From the NCBI GenBank assembly GCA_948474755.1, contig CAOLHI010000962.1, positions 62,001-126,000 of the forward strand: a DNA stretch of 64,000 nucleotides, given 5' to 3'. The notes under the pieces are model-generated. The model was not told the origin of the DNA. It ran no database searches and saw only the letters and a program-made list of their open reading frames with translations. Numbering within the stretch: position 1 is the first letter of the stretch; each line of letters starts with the position of its first letter. Below are positions 11,766-23,913 of this stretch, one piece after another. This stretch comes from Ctenosaura bakeri. Lineage: Eukaryota; Chordata; Lepidosauria; Squamata; Iguanidae. The position numbers and the translations under genes are program-made.

Positions 11766-12384
11766 CTAAAAAACCATTGTGTGAGAAATATGTTTTCTTC
11801 AGAAGTGCTAAAATTCTGCCCCTACTTCCTGATTCTTAGGAATCAGATGGCAGGGTGGGTGGTAAGTAATGAAGAGGCAAGCATGCCAGGGAAGCATGCC
11901 ATGTCTGGTGTTTCAATTCATGTAGGGAAGCCTGTTTAAGCTGACTTACTGTGTTCTTTTCCAATACCATATGAAGTTGTCTTCCACCATGCCAGAGGTT
12001 GCTTGGTACAGTTTCCTCCAGCTGGAGGAAACTGTACTAGCCAAAACTCCACAAACAGGATAAAAAAATTACTGGGTTGGTAGGGCTGGCAGAGAAGGGA
12101 CAGGTGGCTTAGTCCCTTTTACATCATATCACTGAATTTCTGTGCTTGGAACAGAAGACGCCTTCCACTATGGCCAGCTTGCAGGTGAGGGATGGAATGC
12201 TACATCTCACCTTCTCATATGTGATCACTTATCGTAATCCGGTTACTTGTCATTATGGCTGCTAAAGAAGTGTCTCAGAACGTTCTTTCCCAATGCTGCT
12301 GCCTCTTTTCATTGACTGGAGATACCAAACTGTGCTATTCAGTATATAAAGCATGTGCTGCTTTCTATGCAAAACACACAGTAA
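11766..12384. other. No gene recognised
   Basis: No exon or repeat family that I can name. A short inverted repeat 'tacagtttcctccagctggaggaaactgta' lies at 12008-12037. Confidence 0.4.
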
Positions 12385-12840
12385 GGCCATTTCCACAGGG
12401 GGTTTTTAAAACGGGGCAGAGCATCCTCCAGGGAGGACGTCCGCACCTGGGAGTGGACTAGGTCGGACCTACTTAACGTAGATCCGCACCTCAGCCTGCT
12501 CCGGAACGACCCCAAGTGGTTGTCCAGCATGCTTTTGAAAGACCACTAAAAATAGGTCTTTCAAAAGCACGGAGCGCGCCACTGCAAGCTGGCCCCCTTA
12601 TGCAGATTCGCAGGCTCGCATTGGTGCAAGCCTGCGATCTGCCGGGGGCAGGCTTTAGGCTGGTGAGCTTCAGTGGTTGGTTGAGACCCTTGACCAACCA
12701 GAAGTCATCATTTTTGTCCCCAGAGCAGTGTGGAGCGGTGGCTACGTGCTGCTCCGGAGCAGCATGGACCTGACTGGGGAGCCCAAAAGTCCGGTGAGTA
12801 GCATCACGGGGTGATTCCCTCGCCCTGTGCGGAAATGGTC
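12385..12840. mobile_element. Harbinger-like MITE, about 456 bp, GC-rich
   Basis: It starts GGCCATTTCCACAGG and ends CTGTGCGGAAATGGTC, flanked by TAA at 12382-12384 and 12841-12843. It contains an internal inverted repeat 'tgcttttgaaagacc ... ggtctttcaaaagca' (12531-12569). Confidence 0.8.
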
Positions 12841-13326
12841 TAAGTTGCAGGCCCAATAATACAGACCAATGCATGAAATTTAGCAAGTTCCCTGAGCTCT
12901 TTAATGCAGAAAGCATGTGCTGTACAAAAAAAGCTTGCTATGTTGCTAAGCTATAGGCCAAATAATGTAAGCCAATCCAAGAAAGATACCCAGTTTCCTA
13001 TGCAGAGTCCTTGCATTCTCTCTAAAGAACATATCCCTTTAAGAAATAAAGTTTGATGAGATTGGGTGTTAGGGAGAAGAGGATCCATTTTTATTTACTT
13101 ACATATTTATATTCGGCTCTATATTCAAAGATCTCAGGCCAGGGAATAGCCAATAAAACAATATTAGATCATTTAAAACAATATAAAACAATTGAGAACA
13201 AGCTTTGAAAATTATAAACAGTTTGAAACAGTGTACTAAAACAGAGTGGCAAGCTGTGATAGCTTGTCTCCAAAAGCTTTGGTGGAAGGACAATTTTTAA
13301 CTTGATGCCAAAATGAGGACACCATT
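12841..13326. other. No gene recognised; possible LINE tail
   Basis: 13150-13250 has an A-rich 'aaaacaatataaaacaattg' block as in LINE-derived sequence. No exon is seen. Confidence 0.35.
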
Positions 13327-13677
13327 CTATACCTTCACAGCCTCAGCTAGCTCAGATGATAAGGAGAAGTAAAGCTCAGTGTCATCAGCATACTGATATA
13401 ACCCAACTCCAGAACTCCAGAGGACATCACCAAGAAGCTTCCTATACATCTTAGACAGCATGGGAGCACCCCATGGTACCCCATGGGGTACCATAGTCTT
13501 GGGGCTGAAGAAAAATCTTCCAGTGCACTCTCTGCTGCCAGCCTGACAGATAGCAGTGGAGCTATTATAACACTTCGTTTCCAGAACAATCAATAATCTT
13601 TCCCAGAATAGGTTCATCAAAATCAAAGCTTCATTTCCAAATCCTGGCCTGAAATAAGATTGAAACAGGCCAAACAA
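13327..13677 (-). mobile_element. L2-like LINE reverse transcriptase fragment
   Basis: The minus-strand frame contains FRPGFGNEAL, HGVPWGAPML and GLYQYADDTELYFSLSSEL, which fit the F/YADD catalytic segment of L2-clade reverse transcriptases. Segments between these motifs look unrelated, so the copy is rearranged or decayed. Confidence 0.6.
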
Positions 13678-15351
13678 TCTGCTTCCTTCTATGAGTCAAA
13701 TAATCAATGGATCAAATAATCTGTTTCCTTTCCAGTCACCACATACTCAAGTAACTAGCCAAACTGGGATATTCACAATGAGGCAGTGTTTCTCAAATAC
13801 CTGTGCATACAGGGAGGTCTTCTTCAGGAGAAGGTGAACCACTGCATTTACCTTTCTACCTTTTGATCTGATAAGACATTCACAATCTGGACTTATCTAG
13901 CCAATCAGTTTCTCCAAGATGGCTGAATTCACAGAGATTGATTCAAATTCATTGTCCAACTTGGGCACTAAGATAGGGTCCTTTATCATAGCTGAGTCAA
14001 AAGGATAGCTTGTAAGACTAAAGGCAGGTTGTGTATTCATTGAAATCAATAGAAAGTACATTAATCATGTCTTATTTTAATTCTATTGATTTCACTCTAA
14101 CAAAGTCTCATTCCCACTTGAAAAGTTTGGCATGCCCCTTATCGTCAAAATCATACTTGTTCTATAAGCTTACAAATTACATACAAGCATTAGTGGTGTG
14201 TATATGTGTTCATTGTGATTTTGGGGGGGGAGATGTTTTTTGAAGACACTGGCAATGAAAAAAAACTAGGATTCAAGTGTGCACAGTAACAATGTTTTTA
14301 GAATTATACTAGGAAACAACACCAAATAAGAATCATAGATTAGTTCATCACAAGTATACAGTTTAAAACGCAAAACAAAATAAAACACTTTGTGATCTTG
14401 CAAAAAACTAACAGGCATCTAAATGTATTATGCATTCATGAGCAATAATTGTTAATTGTTATTGTGAAGAAGTCAACTAAAATGTTTCTAGTCCTAGTAC
14501 TTTGTCATTATTTATTAAGGTTGTGCTTTAGAGAGGACATCTAGGCTCAAGTGTCCTTCGTCAAGGCACAGAGTGGGAAGAGAAGAGCATCTGGTATTTC
14601 AGAAAGGTATGTCATGTCATTAGAAATAGGTATATTTCTCTGTTAAGAAATGTTTACAATAGTGAAGCTTTATCCAAAAGTCTTACAATAATTCTCATTT
14701 TTCATTGTAGCTGACTGTCCTCATCCCCTTTCTATTTTTGTAAGCCTAATAGCAAGTTTCTTCCTTCCTTCACACTCTTAATGTTCAGGTTTGATTGCTC
14801 TTCTCAGAGTATCTTCCTTAATTTCCTCCTGCCCCAGTCCCCGCCCCAAAAAAGCCTTCAGCTAGATTTAGTTCTGTTTTCTTCTAGTCTGACTTGATAA
14901 GGAATTTCTGTTTTCAGTCAACATTGCCAATGTGAATGAATTACCATGCAGATCATCTGGAGATTGGAATATAAAGAACACTCATAATTTTTCTCAGTGA
15001 GAAACGGTCAGGAAAAAAATGACCAACCACTACAAGACTTTTTTTTTCACGTTTTGAGGACTTTCTGTCAAAATTGCATTTCTTTATATGGAAATAACAG
15101 CACAAATCACACACAAAAAATGGGCAAAACCAGTGTATTTTCATGGACTGGATTTTGGAGGGGGGAAAAAAGGCCCAAATGTGAGAAATCACTGAAAAGC
15201 GATTCAAGGTTTGTAAGCCTGCCTACTTGGAAGAATGTTTTTGGAAGTCTTTCTTCTTGCATGCAGTAATGAAATAAGTAGAGATTTCCATCCCAGTCTG
15301 GAGGACACTTAAAACTGAGGTAGGGGGTTTCAATTAGGTGAATTACAAAGC
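13678..15351. other. No gene recognised
   Basis: AT-rich sequence. 13680-13950 may continue the LINE-derived segment. A G run at 14223-14230 is the only notable low-complexity site. Confidence 0.4.
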
Positions 15352-15425
15352 TTTGTAAATAATAAATTATTAATAATTAATAATTGTTAATAAATTATTA
15401 CTAATAAATGATTATTAAAATATCA
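15352..15425. repeat. AT-rich low-complexity (TAATAA-type)
   Basis: Alternating taataa/ttatta units; simple sequence. Confidence 0.7.
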
Positions 15426-17252
15426 ATTATTTCAGTACCATCTATCCTTAGATGCTGTATCTTATGGGTTGGGAGTATATTAACAGAAATATTAGTAATT
15501 TGCCCTGCTTTGATCACTTCCATACACCCGCTTGTACAATATCCTCCATGGTGATTTGTCCTTGTATGAGAAACAGTAGTGCTTGTCTGTGAGGGGAAAG
15601 AAATGAAATCCACTTTGGATATTGCTGAAGTGGAAAAATAGGAATCTCAAAAAAATTGCAGGATCATATGTGAACCTTCTTTGTCCTCATTCATCATTTT
15701 TATGATGATTAAGATGTGTTAAAATGCATAACACTCTCATAATCTAATTTCATCTCAGGATGTGTTGTGCAATTGATGTTAACATCTGAAACTTGTTAAG
15801 GTAGAAGAGATTAATGCAGAGCCAAAGTATCTGAAATGCAAATGAACATTCTGGCCAATGTAGATTAATTTGATGTTAAAAATCAAGTGAAGCAAGAATT
15901 GCTTCCAGCCATGTGTGAAAATGTTTCTAAAAATCTTCTTATGGTCTCAGCAAGATCCTATATTTCAAGTCACTTTCAGAAACAGGTTCCAGATTTCAGG
16001 ACTTTCTGAGTGTAATGCTCCCTAGTTCAAGGGAGAACTCCTTGTCCACTGAGGGTCTGGATATTTTCCCTCTCAACTGGAAAAATGAATCCCCATGTTA
16101 CCACTAATCAGTGATGACAGGTACTGTAAAACAGGGATTCCACTAGCCCTTCCCCGCAACTCATGTGACTAATTAGAAGGAGGTACATAATCTCTGACCA
16201 CTGACCAAAGACAATATGTGGATTCACCCATTCCTATGCACCCTTCTAATTCAGAAAGTGGGTGGAATTTCCTTCAGGCACCACTGCATCATATTCAAAA
16301 ATTTCTATACCCATCCATCCAGTGGAGTTAAAAGTAATGTTAAACGATACTGCCTATGAATTCTCAATTTCTGTATTGGAGGGTTAAGTAAAGGTATGTG
16401 TATGTATGTTATGTAAAGAACATTGCTGAGCTTCTCCTCCCACAAGAACTCTCATTTTGTCTCTTACTACAGTATTTTCTTCTTCCTTTCTCCTCCAAAG
16501 CCACTACGGATCTTGATGAATCCTCTTTGTCATGCCCCGCCTTGGAGACCCTGACAGTGAGGAGGAGGATTCTGAATCTGAGGCAGAAGTCTCCCCAGAA
16601 GCTTGCTCAGTGGAAGATAACAACCAACAGCAGGGGCCTGAGCAGGGGAAACAAGTATCAGAAGACAAAACAACACAGACTTTTACCATGTGCGAGAGAC
16701 AATGTCAAAAGCTCATTTAAATAACAAACAAGCTTTACTGAGGAAACACCTGTGGCAACATCATTAGTGGATAAAAGGCAGATAGCTAGTCCATCACTTT
16801 CAGAGTCGACAACTGATCTTCCCAGTGGTTGAAGCCCTGTCTGTGTTCTCTTTACTCCTATCTTGGACCTCTGCCCGTTTGATGCCGATTCAGATTTTCC
16901 TTATGGATTTGTTTGCTTTGGAACTTGAACTTTGTTTGGACTACCCCTGCTCTTGCCTTCATGAGTAAGCTCTGCTCTGCCACCTTGCTAATTAACTGTT
17001 CTGCCTGGTTTTCCTGGGACACAACACTCTTCTCCACTCAAGAGAGTGGGTGCCAGCCTCAAAGTGAGTAAGGTCAAGGATGAGGATTCCAAAACTAGAT
17101 TGCCTGTTGAACAGATCTACCAGAAGAAAACCCAGGTGGAGCATACATTGCTCTGGCCTGATATCTATATTGGCTTTGTAGAACAAGCCATCCAGCAAAT
17201 GGGGGTGTTTGATGAAGATGCAGGACTGAATTGCAGGGATGTCACATTCATA
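15426..17252. other. No gene recognised; possible old transposon remnant at 16390-17040
   Basis: 16530-16640 encodes an acidic run (DSEEEDSESEAEVSPE) and 16800-17030 is a CT-rich leader-like stretch ('ccctgctcttgcc'). This combination is seen in retroelement remnants, but I cannot name the family. Nothing is seen in 15426-16389. Confidence 0.3.
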
Positions 17253-17437
17253 CAGTGGTGGAGCTTGGAGTGTGTGGAGGGGAGGGAGGAGGGGTGTGGC
17301 CACTGTGCATGAGGGTGTGGCTGTGGTGCATGGGGGCATGGCTAGGGCACGTGGGGGCGTGGCTACAGGCAGGGATGCCCCAGAAACGTTGCCACCTGGG
17401 GTGAATCACCCCTCCGCTCCATGTCCCCACATGACTG
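17253..17437. mobile_element. hAT MITE, 185 bp, with 21-bp internal repeats
   Basis: It starts CAGTGGTGGAGCTTGGA and ends CCCACATGACTG, flanked by a perfect 8-bp duplication CATTCATA (17245-17252 and 17438-17445). Inside are degenerate 21-bp units of the type 'ggtgtggctgtggtgcatggg'. Sister copies are at 23720 and 29554. Confidence 0.9.
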
Positions 17438-17479
17438 CATTCATATAGGCTCTCTGCAGCTATTCTATGCTGTTTGTTT

Positions 17480-17742
17480 TTGATTTATTTATAGATAGCA
17501 TTAAATATTACCAATTTTATCAATACTGACTCTTGTCAATGTCAATATTAATATTGCCAATGTTATTAATACTATTTTATTACTATCAATATTACTAATA
17601 ATTCTAATATAATAATAATGTAATAATAGCATACTATTGCCTCTACAATAGTATACTTTTATTGCATTATTTTAGTAGTCATATACCAGTGTTGTATTAT
17701 TATATTAAAATTATTCATAATGTTAATAATAATAATAAAAAT
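17480..17742. repeat. AT-rich low-complexity (ATT/AATA)
   Basis: Long stretches of att, taa and aat units, with short 'caatatta' repeats. Confidence 0.7.
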
Positions 17743-17955
17743 AGTATTTGAGTGTTGGACTAGGACCCTGGGAACCAGAGTTCAAATCCCCACTTGGCCA
17801 TGGATACTTGCTGACTTTGGGCAGGTCACATTCTCTCAGCCTTAGAGGCAGACAAAAGCATACCCCCTCTCAACAAATCTGGCCAAGAAAACCCTATGAT
17901 AAGTTTGCTTTGGGGTCACAATAAGTTGGAAACAAAGGCACACAACAACAACAAA
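17743..17955 (+). mobile_element. tRNA-type SINE with ACA tail
   Basis: It shows the family order: 'tttgagtgttggacta', B-box-like 'agttcaaatcccc', 'ggccatggat', 'gaaaaccctatgataa', and a tail 'ggcacacaacaacaac'. Confidence 0.85.
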
Positions 17956-17956
17956 C

Positions 17957-17960
17957 TACC

Positions 17961-17996
<36 letters not shown>

Positions 17997-18020
17997 TTAA
18001 ACAACAACAACAACAATAAT
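17957..18020. repeat. (GTA)n then (AAC)n microsatellite at the SINE tail
   Basis: About twelve 'gta' units (17960-17996) are followed by 'acaacaacaacaac'. Confidence 0.85.
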
Positions 18021-18082
18021 AAGCAACAGTAGTAATTGTGCCTAGTAGTAATAATAGTGAAAGAAAAAGTGCACATACAATA

Positions 18083-18405
18083 GGAACATGGAAAATTAGA
18101 AGCTTGCATCAGGAGACCAGAAGTATTTTAACAAGAATTGCATTGTGTAAACATAACTGTGCTTTGTGTAAGTGAGTTAAAGTGGATGGGAATGGAACAT
18201 TTTCAATTAGACAATTACACAGTGTTTTATTCTGGAAATCAGAATCTGAAAAGAAATGATGAGGTGTAGCAGAAGGAGCAAAAGCAGTTAGTGCTATAAT
18301 GCAAAGTCCAACCAAAAATTTCAATAAGACTTGGTGAAAAAAAACTATCAATGCAACCATAATCCAAGTTTACGCAGAAGAGGAGGCAGAAGAGGTATAC
18401 ATCAA
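18083..18405 (+). mobile_element. BovB/RTE LINE endonuclease fragment, decayed
   Basis: Translated pieces in order are GTWKIRSL at 18083, ELKWMGM at 18174 and ATIIQVYAEEEAEEVY near 18350-18400. This matches the order GTWNVRS / ISELKW / ITVIQVYAPT of BovB apurinic endonucleases. Stops and frameshifts break the frame, and the reverse transcriptase is absent. Confidence 0.7.
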
Positions 18406-18410
18406 AAACG

Positions 18411-19077
18411 TTCTGTACCTGTGTCCAACAGCAATAATTGTGATAGTAATAATAATAATACTATTAATAATAATTAACATTATTATTATAAATTGTAATT
18501 ATTATCATGATGGTGCTTAGACTTAGTTTTCTACTAACGGTTAATCAAGAAGTTGCTTATATGGGTGGTGTGAGTTTGATATTTAAGGACTTAATGAATA
18601 ACATGTTCCCCACTTGACAGAGTGACACAATGTAGTCCTGAACAGGAGATGCTGGAGACAGAAGAGGGCTCAGAGAAGTCATGTAGAAGAAGCAGAACAA
18701 GAAGAGACTATGTGGATCTCTTGACACCACTCCTCATGAGGATGAGGCAGAGGAGCAGCAGAAAGAACAGACATCAATGGTATTCCTGGATGAGGAATCA
18801 CCAGTAGCAGTTCTACCATCTCCAAAGTACCTGATGGACCTGTTGTTGGGTATTTCAAATACAGCACCAAAGGCAGCCACTGGTGATCTCTCAGGGAGTG
18901 GAGAATGGATACAAGCAGTGTGAGCCAGTTTGCTCCATCAGCTTCTGCATGTAGTCAGGCAACTTGCAGCTGCATGTATATATTTTGCTTTTAAAAGCAT
19001 ATTACTGATGCTGTAGCATCACCGCTTTCCCACTTTTTAGTATACATTTGCACTGTAGTGCTTTTAAAAAAAGAAGG
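18411..19077. other. No gene recognised
   Basis: (TAA)n-rich at 18445-18510. 18620-18900 encodes a charged stretch (RRSRTRRD) with no known relative. Confidence 0.35.
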
Positions 19078-19312
19078 CCCTTGCTGTGTAGTGGTTTGAG
19101 TGGTTGACTACAACTCTGAAGACCAGGGTTTGAATCACTGCTTGGCCATGGAAACCCACTGGGTGACCTTGAGCAAGTCACACTCTTTCATTCTCAGAGG
19201 AAGGCAATGGCAAACCCCCTCTGAACAAATCTTGCCAAGAAAAGCCTGTGACAGAGTTGCCTTAGGGTCACCCTACATCACAAACAACTTGAAAGTCAAC
19301 AACAACAACCTT
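19078..19312 (+). mobile_element. tRNA-type SINE with ACA tail
   Basis: 'gtagtggtttgagtggttgac', 'agggtttgaatcactgcttggccatgg', 'ctctgaacaaatcttgccaag' and the tail 'caacaacaac' follow the family order on the plus strand. Confidence 0.88.
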
Positions 19313-21834
19313 TTTAAAAAGTAAATGCTCCAATGCGTTCACTCTTGCCTGTAGTAGGACACTTAATAAGTGATAAATTTCTACATTGAAAACATCTATT
19401 TTTATTGAAATGCCCACTTATCTCAACTGCTTTGGTTTAGAAAAAAGATCTTTATTAGCCCCTTCTCATCTCAATATCTCAAATAGCAATACTTGGTTAA
19501 GCTTTATTAGATTTCTGAGACAGATGTCTTGGTACGAATATCACACTCCTTGTTCTTCCTTCCTTCTTGATCAACAGAGGAAGAAAGAAAACAGAGAATA
19601 GCAGCACAAGAGGTGAAAGTTTGCTCTGGTGGAATAGATGGGGAAGGAAATTAACTGGTCCAGTATCCCCTTCCCCATATTGTAAATAGTAACTTCAGAA
19701 TTAGAATTCCCATCCCCCCGCTCTTATTTCCAAGTTGATACTGCAAATAAGGCCTTGTTACTAATTGATGTTAATATGTATCTTTTGTGAATACATATTT
19801 TTTTATTGAGAATGCAGGCATCATGTTTGTCTTCCCACATTTTTATACTGTAAATTCAAAGTTTGTTGTTCTAGATGAAAGAAACACACATATTGGTAAC
19901 TGTAGTTGTGAAATAACTTTCTGTCTAGACTCCAGAGGCACTAAATTCAAATTTATTCTTAGGAACTGATGCAAGCACCTTTCATTACACTACTGATATT
20001 TACACCTCCCCTGCCACCTGGATCATTTTTGGACAAGAGATGCAATAATAAACTTTAGGCAGAACAGTAAGCAATTTGCTTTCCCACTGTCAATAAACTC
20101 ACAAGAACATTCGAAGAGAGTAAACAGTTCATTAATCTCATTCAGACTTTATAGACAGTTCTCAGAGTATCCCTCAGGCTCTGTGTCATTCCATGTGTGA
20201 TGGCAATCATTAGAGATTACTGGCCATCTCTCATGTTGAGTCCATAGTAAATTGTCCTTTTGCAGAATTCTGGACTGCTATTCTTTCTGGTGTTCTGAAT
20301 ACCTTTTCCATTGTAGGTTTAGGGAAACGGTGGAGTGTCAATGCTCTAGGTGCTTTATCATTGAAATGGTTCCAGTGTGTTTACATCCTACAACCTTGCC
20401 ATGCCTGCTAGTGACAGCATGCAGTAATGACATAGCATGATGTGTGGCATGAGTGCAATATGCCCAACATGTATCCACACAAATGATGTTCCCTTTGTTG
20501 CTGTGGGGAGCTGGGTGTTCTTTCTTCTGTTGCAGAGATGAGGTCTTTTGTGGGCAGCAGCACATGTTATTTGTATTTTTGTTTGTTTTGATAAAGCAGC
20601 CATTGAAAAAAAAACCTTCATGGTTCTGCAGGTCTACCCAGACTGTCCCAAAACACTGATGCATGGGAATCAAGTCCAGGAACCCTACATCTTCATCAGT
20701 AAAGTCACGTGAAGGTGCAATAAAAAGAGCTGTTGTACTTTGTTTAGGTAGTGTATAAATAGAGTCCTGGTCATAAAAAGGGTCACACAGAACACTGAGT
20801 ATTCAGACATAATACTCAGGTTCAGAATACTCAGCTTCAGACCCATTAGAGTGTTTTTTTTTCTTTTTTTGCCGGGTGGGTGGGTCGCTGGATGTAGCCT
20901 ATTGGGTGTCACCATGTCCTTTAAATTCTTGGTTTTCCACTCCAGGTTCACTCACAGGTTGCCAGTGCATTCCTTGGTATTGGCAGTGTCCTGGATTGAT
21001 AGGTGATGGATCACATGTCCTAGGTTGCCAGTATCCAAGTCAGAGGAATTTCCAGGAACAGAAATGCTCTGCTTGTCTCAGCTTCTGGCTATTGGTAGCA
21101 GTCCACTGTTCTGAGGACCCCCAGGCCAAGTAAGTCAGAGAGTGTTTCAGGGCAATGCACAGTACAGTCAGGGTGACTTTGTTGCTGCTTCTTCTTTGTG
21201 CTGAAGGCAACTAAGATGAGTTGCTCTTTTTCTCTGGCAAGAGACATAGTTGTCAGTGAACGCGATCTACTATTTTCTGAAGGACCAAAGGCTGTCTTAG
21301 ATGCCAGGCAGCACAGCAGCCAACTCTAGAAGGTCCTATTTCTGGACAAGAAGTAGACAAAATGTAATTTTTATTATAGTGGTGATAGTGGTTTTATTTT
21401 ATTTTGTATTTACTTCTTATTTGTTTTATTATATTTTCACCATTTATTATTGGCATAGAAAACAAGAGAGCTAGTTGGAGAGGGAAAGATCCATTCAACT
21501 GTTCCCTCCCACCATTAATTTTTCAAAGGGTTGTGGAAGCAAGGGCTGAGACTTGTGTAATTTCTTACAGAGAAAAGGAGATGGCAGGGGAGTACCTGAT
21601 GTAGCAGCAGAGACACACAGAACAGGAATGGTAGGAAGAGAGAGGAAGATTCATTCAGCTATCCAACCCACCCACCTATTAATTTTTTAAAAGTATGGTT
21701 GAAGTCTGGGTTGTGTCTAAATGTTTGTCTTTGTAGCTAAGAATTTGCTTTGCTGCAGTGATTTTGTTACTAATTATGAGAGAATCTTTTTCTCCTCCTA
21801 ATTTTTCTCACCTGCCTCCCCCAAAACTGAGTAA
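19313..21834. other. No gene recognised (2.5 kb)
   Basis: Several short open frames lie on both strands around 20340-20950, but none has splice-framed homology. A CT/AT-rich unique-looking stretch. Confidence 0.45.
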
Positions 21835-22405
21835 GGCCCTTTCCGCACAAGGCTGGTGAATCGGTTCGTGCTGCTTCTTACCAGATTTTCTGGGCTCAAA
21901 ACAAGGTGGAATTTCCCTCATTTCCTTCCGCACAGCTACTGCATATGTTCCATTCTGATTCGGAGGAGTGCAAGTTCATGAATCCACACTGCCTCTGCCA
22001 TGGCCACTCCCACCACTCCCCTCACCCCGCCCTGTTGGCTGTGGTTGGCCTTTTTTTTTTTTTTTTGCATGGTTTAGTACGTCATTGCATACGTGCATAT
22101 GTGCGTAAGTCCATACTACCGCCTGGCCCCTCCCATGAGCCTTCCTCTGACCACCAATTCACATTGGCGCAAATGTACATGTCTGCACTACTGTGAAAGT
22201 ATGAATCAGATCGATCTGGAAAATTGGAAAACCCAATTTCTTCCAGTTTTCAAATAGGGTGCTTTACCACCACATGGGGGCACATTTAGTCAGAATTACG
22301 TGTGGAATGAAGGTAAATAAACTGAACCTAGTCCGCTCCAAGGTGCAGAAGACCTCTGTGGCAAGACGCATTCGCCCGCCTTCATAACTGTGTGTGGAAA
22401 GGGCC
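21835..22405. mobile_element. Harbinger-like MITE, 571 bp
   Basis: It starts GGCCCTTTCCGCAC and ends GTGTGGAAAGGGCC, flanked by TAA at 21832-21834 and 22406-22408. It is the longest member of the set and its interior differs from the others. Confidence 0.8.
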
Positions 22406-22413
22406 TAAGCCTG

Positions 22414-22437
22414 TCTTTTCTTTTTCCTTTCTCTTTC

Positions 22438-22497
<60 letters not shown>

Positions 22498-22499
22498 TT
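22414..22499. repeat. (TTTC)n microsatellite
   Basis: About fifteen uninterrupted 'ttct/tttc' units with an impure start, directly beside the MITE end. It explains an apparent Lys/Glu-rich frame on the minus strand. Confidence 0.95.
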
Positions 22500-22622
22500 A
22501 TTTATATGCCTCATTTCTCCCAGAATGGGATATTTTTTTCATTTTTCTCCTTTAAATTATAAGGTTTAACACATCTCTATACTACAATACTTTTATTGGG
22601 GGATATGTGGAATTATATGTGA

Positions 22623-22853
22623 TGTTGTTGTTGTTTCTGTCATTGTGTGCCTTCAAGTTATTTCTGACTTATGGTGACCCTAAGGCAACCCTATCACAGG
22701 TTTTTCTTGTCAAAATTTGCTCAGAGAGGCTTTGCTCATCTTCCTCTGAGGCTGAGAGAGTGTGACTTCCCACGGCCACCCAGTGGGTTTCCATGGTTGA
22801 GTGGGGATTTGAGTCCTAGTCCAATACTCAAACCACTACAGCATGCTGGCTGT
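22623..22853 (-). mobile_element. tRNA-type SINE with ACA tail
   Basis: Read on the plus strand it runs 'gttgttgttgtt', 'gtgccttcaagttatttctgacttatggtgacc', 'cccagtgggtttccatgg', 'ggatttgagtcctag'; this is the SINE in reverse orientation. Confidence 0.88.
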
Positions 22854-23719
22854 CTATACATGACTAGTTAGATTATAGTAACGAAAGAAGTAGACTATAT
22901 TCTAATCATACAGATTTATTGTGTTGGTTTTGGTAAAAATTCTTCATTGATTTAGTCCATCTCCTTTTTATAGTATATTTCATTGTTCAGTGAAAAAAGT
23001 GTTGCCTTTTTAATTGACATTAATTAGAGCTTCAGGGCTTTATCTCATCAGCCTGTTGTCTCTCAGCAACTGTGTTATTTAAGGACATGAAAACATACCA
23101 GTATAGAAACAATCACTATCACACTGTCTCTGCAATGACACTATGAGCTGGTTTGGTGATGCATGTTCCTGCAATCAGTCTTCTGTACCACCCCGCTGAC
23201 CCTACTTCCCTTCTCCAGTCTGTGCTGCCTAGTTCATGTGCTATATTTTTTCTTTTTTTCTTTGCACAATTTCAGCATGTCAGGAGACTTCCTATCTCAT
23301 CGTTGTGGCATTGGGTTTCCTGTTGTCCTGCTGTTTCTGCATTTTATTCTTCTGGAGTCATGGTTGGTTTTCCTTTTTCCTGTGATGTAATTATGGCATG
23401 CCATAATGGGGTAGACTGGTGACTACCCAGGCAGCACAAGTATGAAATTACACTAAAAGTGTGAAGAGGGGAGAACTTACTGGGGAATGGAGTAAAAGCA
23501 ATGGGTCTCAATCTGCGCCGTGATGTCCTCTTTGTCCAGACTCTGCAAGTGCAGTGAGCTCACTCTGTTTGGAGATTGGGAGAGGGGGAAGGGAGAACAA
23601 TACCAACTGACACCACATGGCTGCCACAATGTCGGAACTTCAAGGGAATGAAAGGATTTCACAGATAGGCAATAGTGACAAAACAGCATTATTGGAGCCA
23701 TTCACAATTATTTCCCATG
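22854..23719. other. No gene recognised
   Basis: No exon or named repeat seen. Confidence 0.4.
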
Positions 23720-23905
23720 CAGTAGCAGAGTCTGGACTGTGTGGAGAAGGGGCAGGAGGGGGAGAGGCTACAGCACGAGGGGTGTGGCCACTGTGCACAG
23801 GAGCATGGCCAGGGTGTGTGAAGGCATGGCTATGGGGTGAGATGCCCCCAAAACATTGCCGCCCAGGACCAATCGCCCTCCCTGCCCCCACACCCTACAC
23901 CACTG
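23720..23905. mobile_element. hAT MITE, 186 bp, with 21-bp internal repeats
   Basis: It starts CAGTAGCAGAGTCTGGA and ends CTACACCACTG, with the perfect 8-bp duplication TTCCCATG at 23712-23719 and 23906-23913. It has the same interior as the 17253 copy. Confidence 0.9.
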
Positions 23906-23913
23906 TTCCCATG

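Noticed and set aside
12008..12037. 15-bp palindrome tacagtttcctccag / ctggaggaaactgta
   Set aside because: A perfect but short inverted repeat with no loop and no flanking structure; could be chance or a small snap-back, insufficient to name a function.
16532..16720. Acidic DSEEEDSESEAE frame as a possible gene exon
   Set aside because: Low-complexity acidic runs are common in repeat remnants; no acceptor/donor-framed continuation or family match.
17894..18109. Thr-rich minus-strand protein
   Set aside because: It is a translation of the (GTA)n/(AAC)n microsatellite and SINE tail.
22296..22514. Lys/Glu-rich minus-strand protein
   Set aside because: It is a translation of the (TTTC)n microsatellite.
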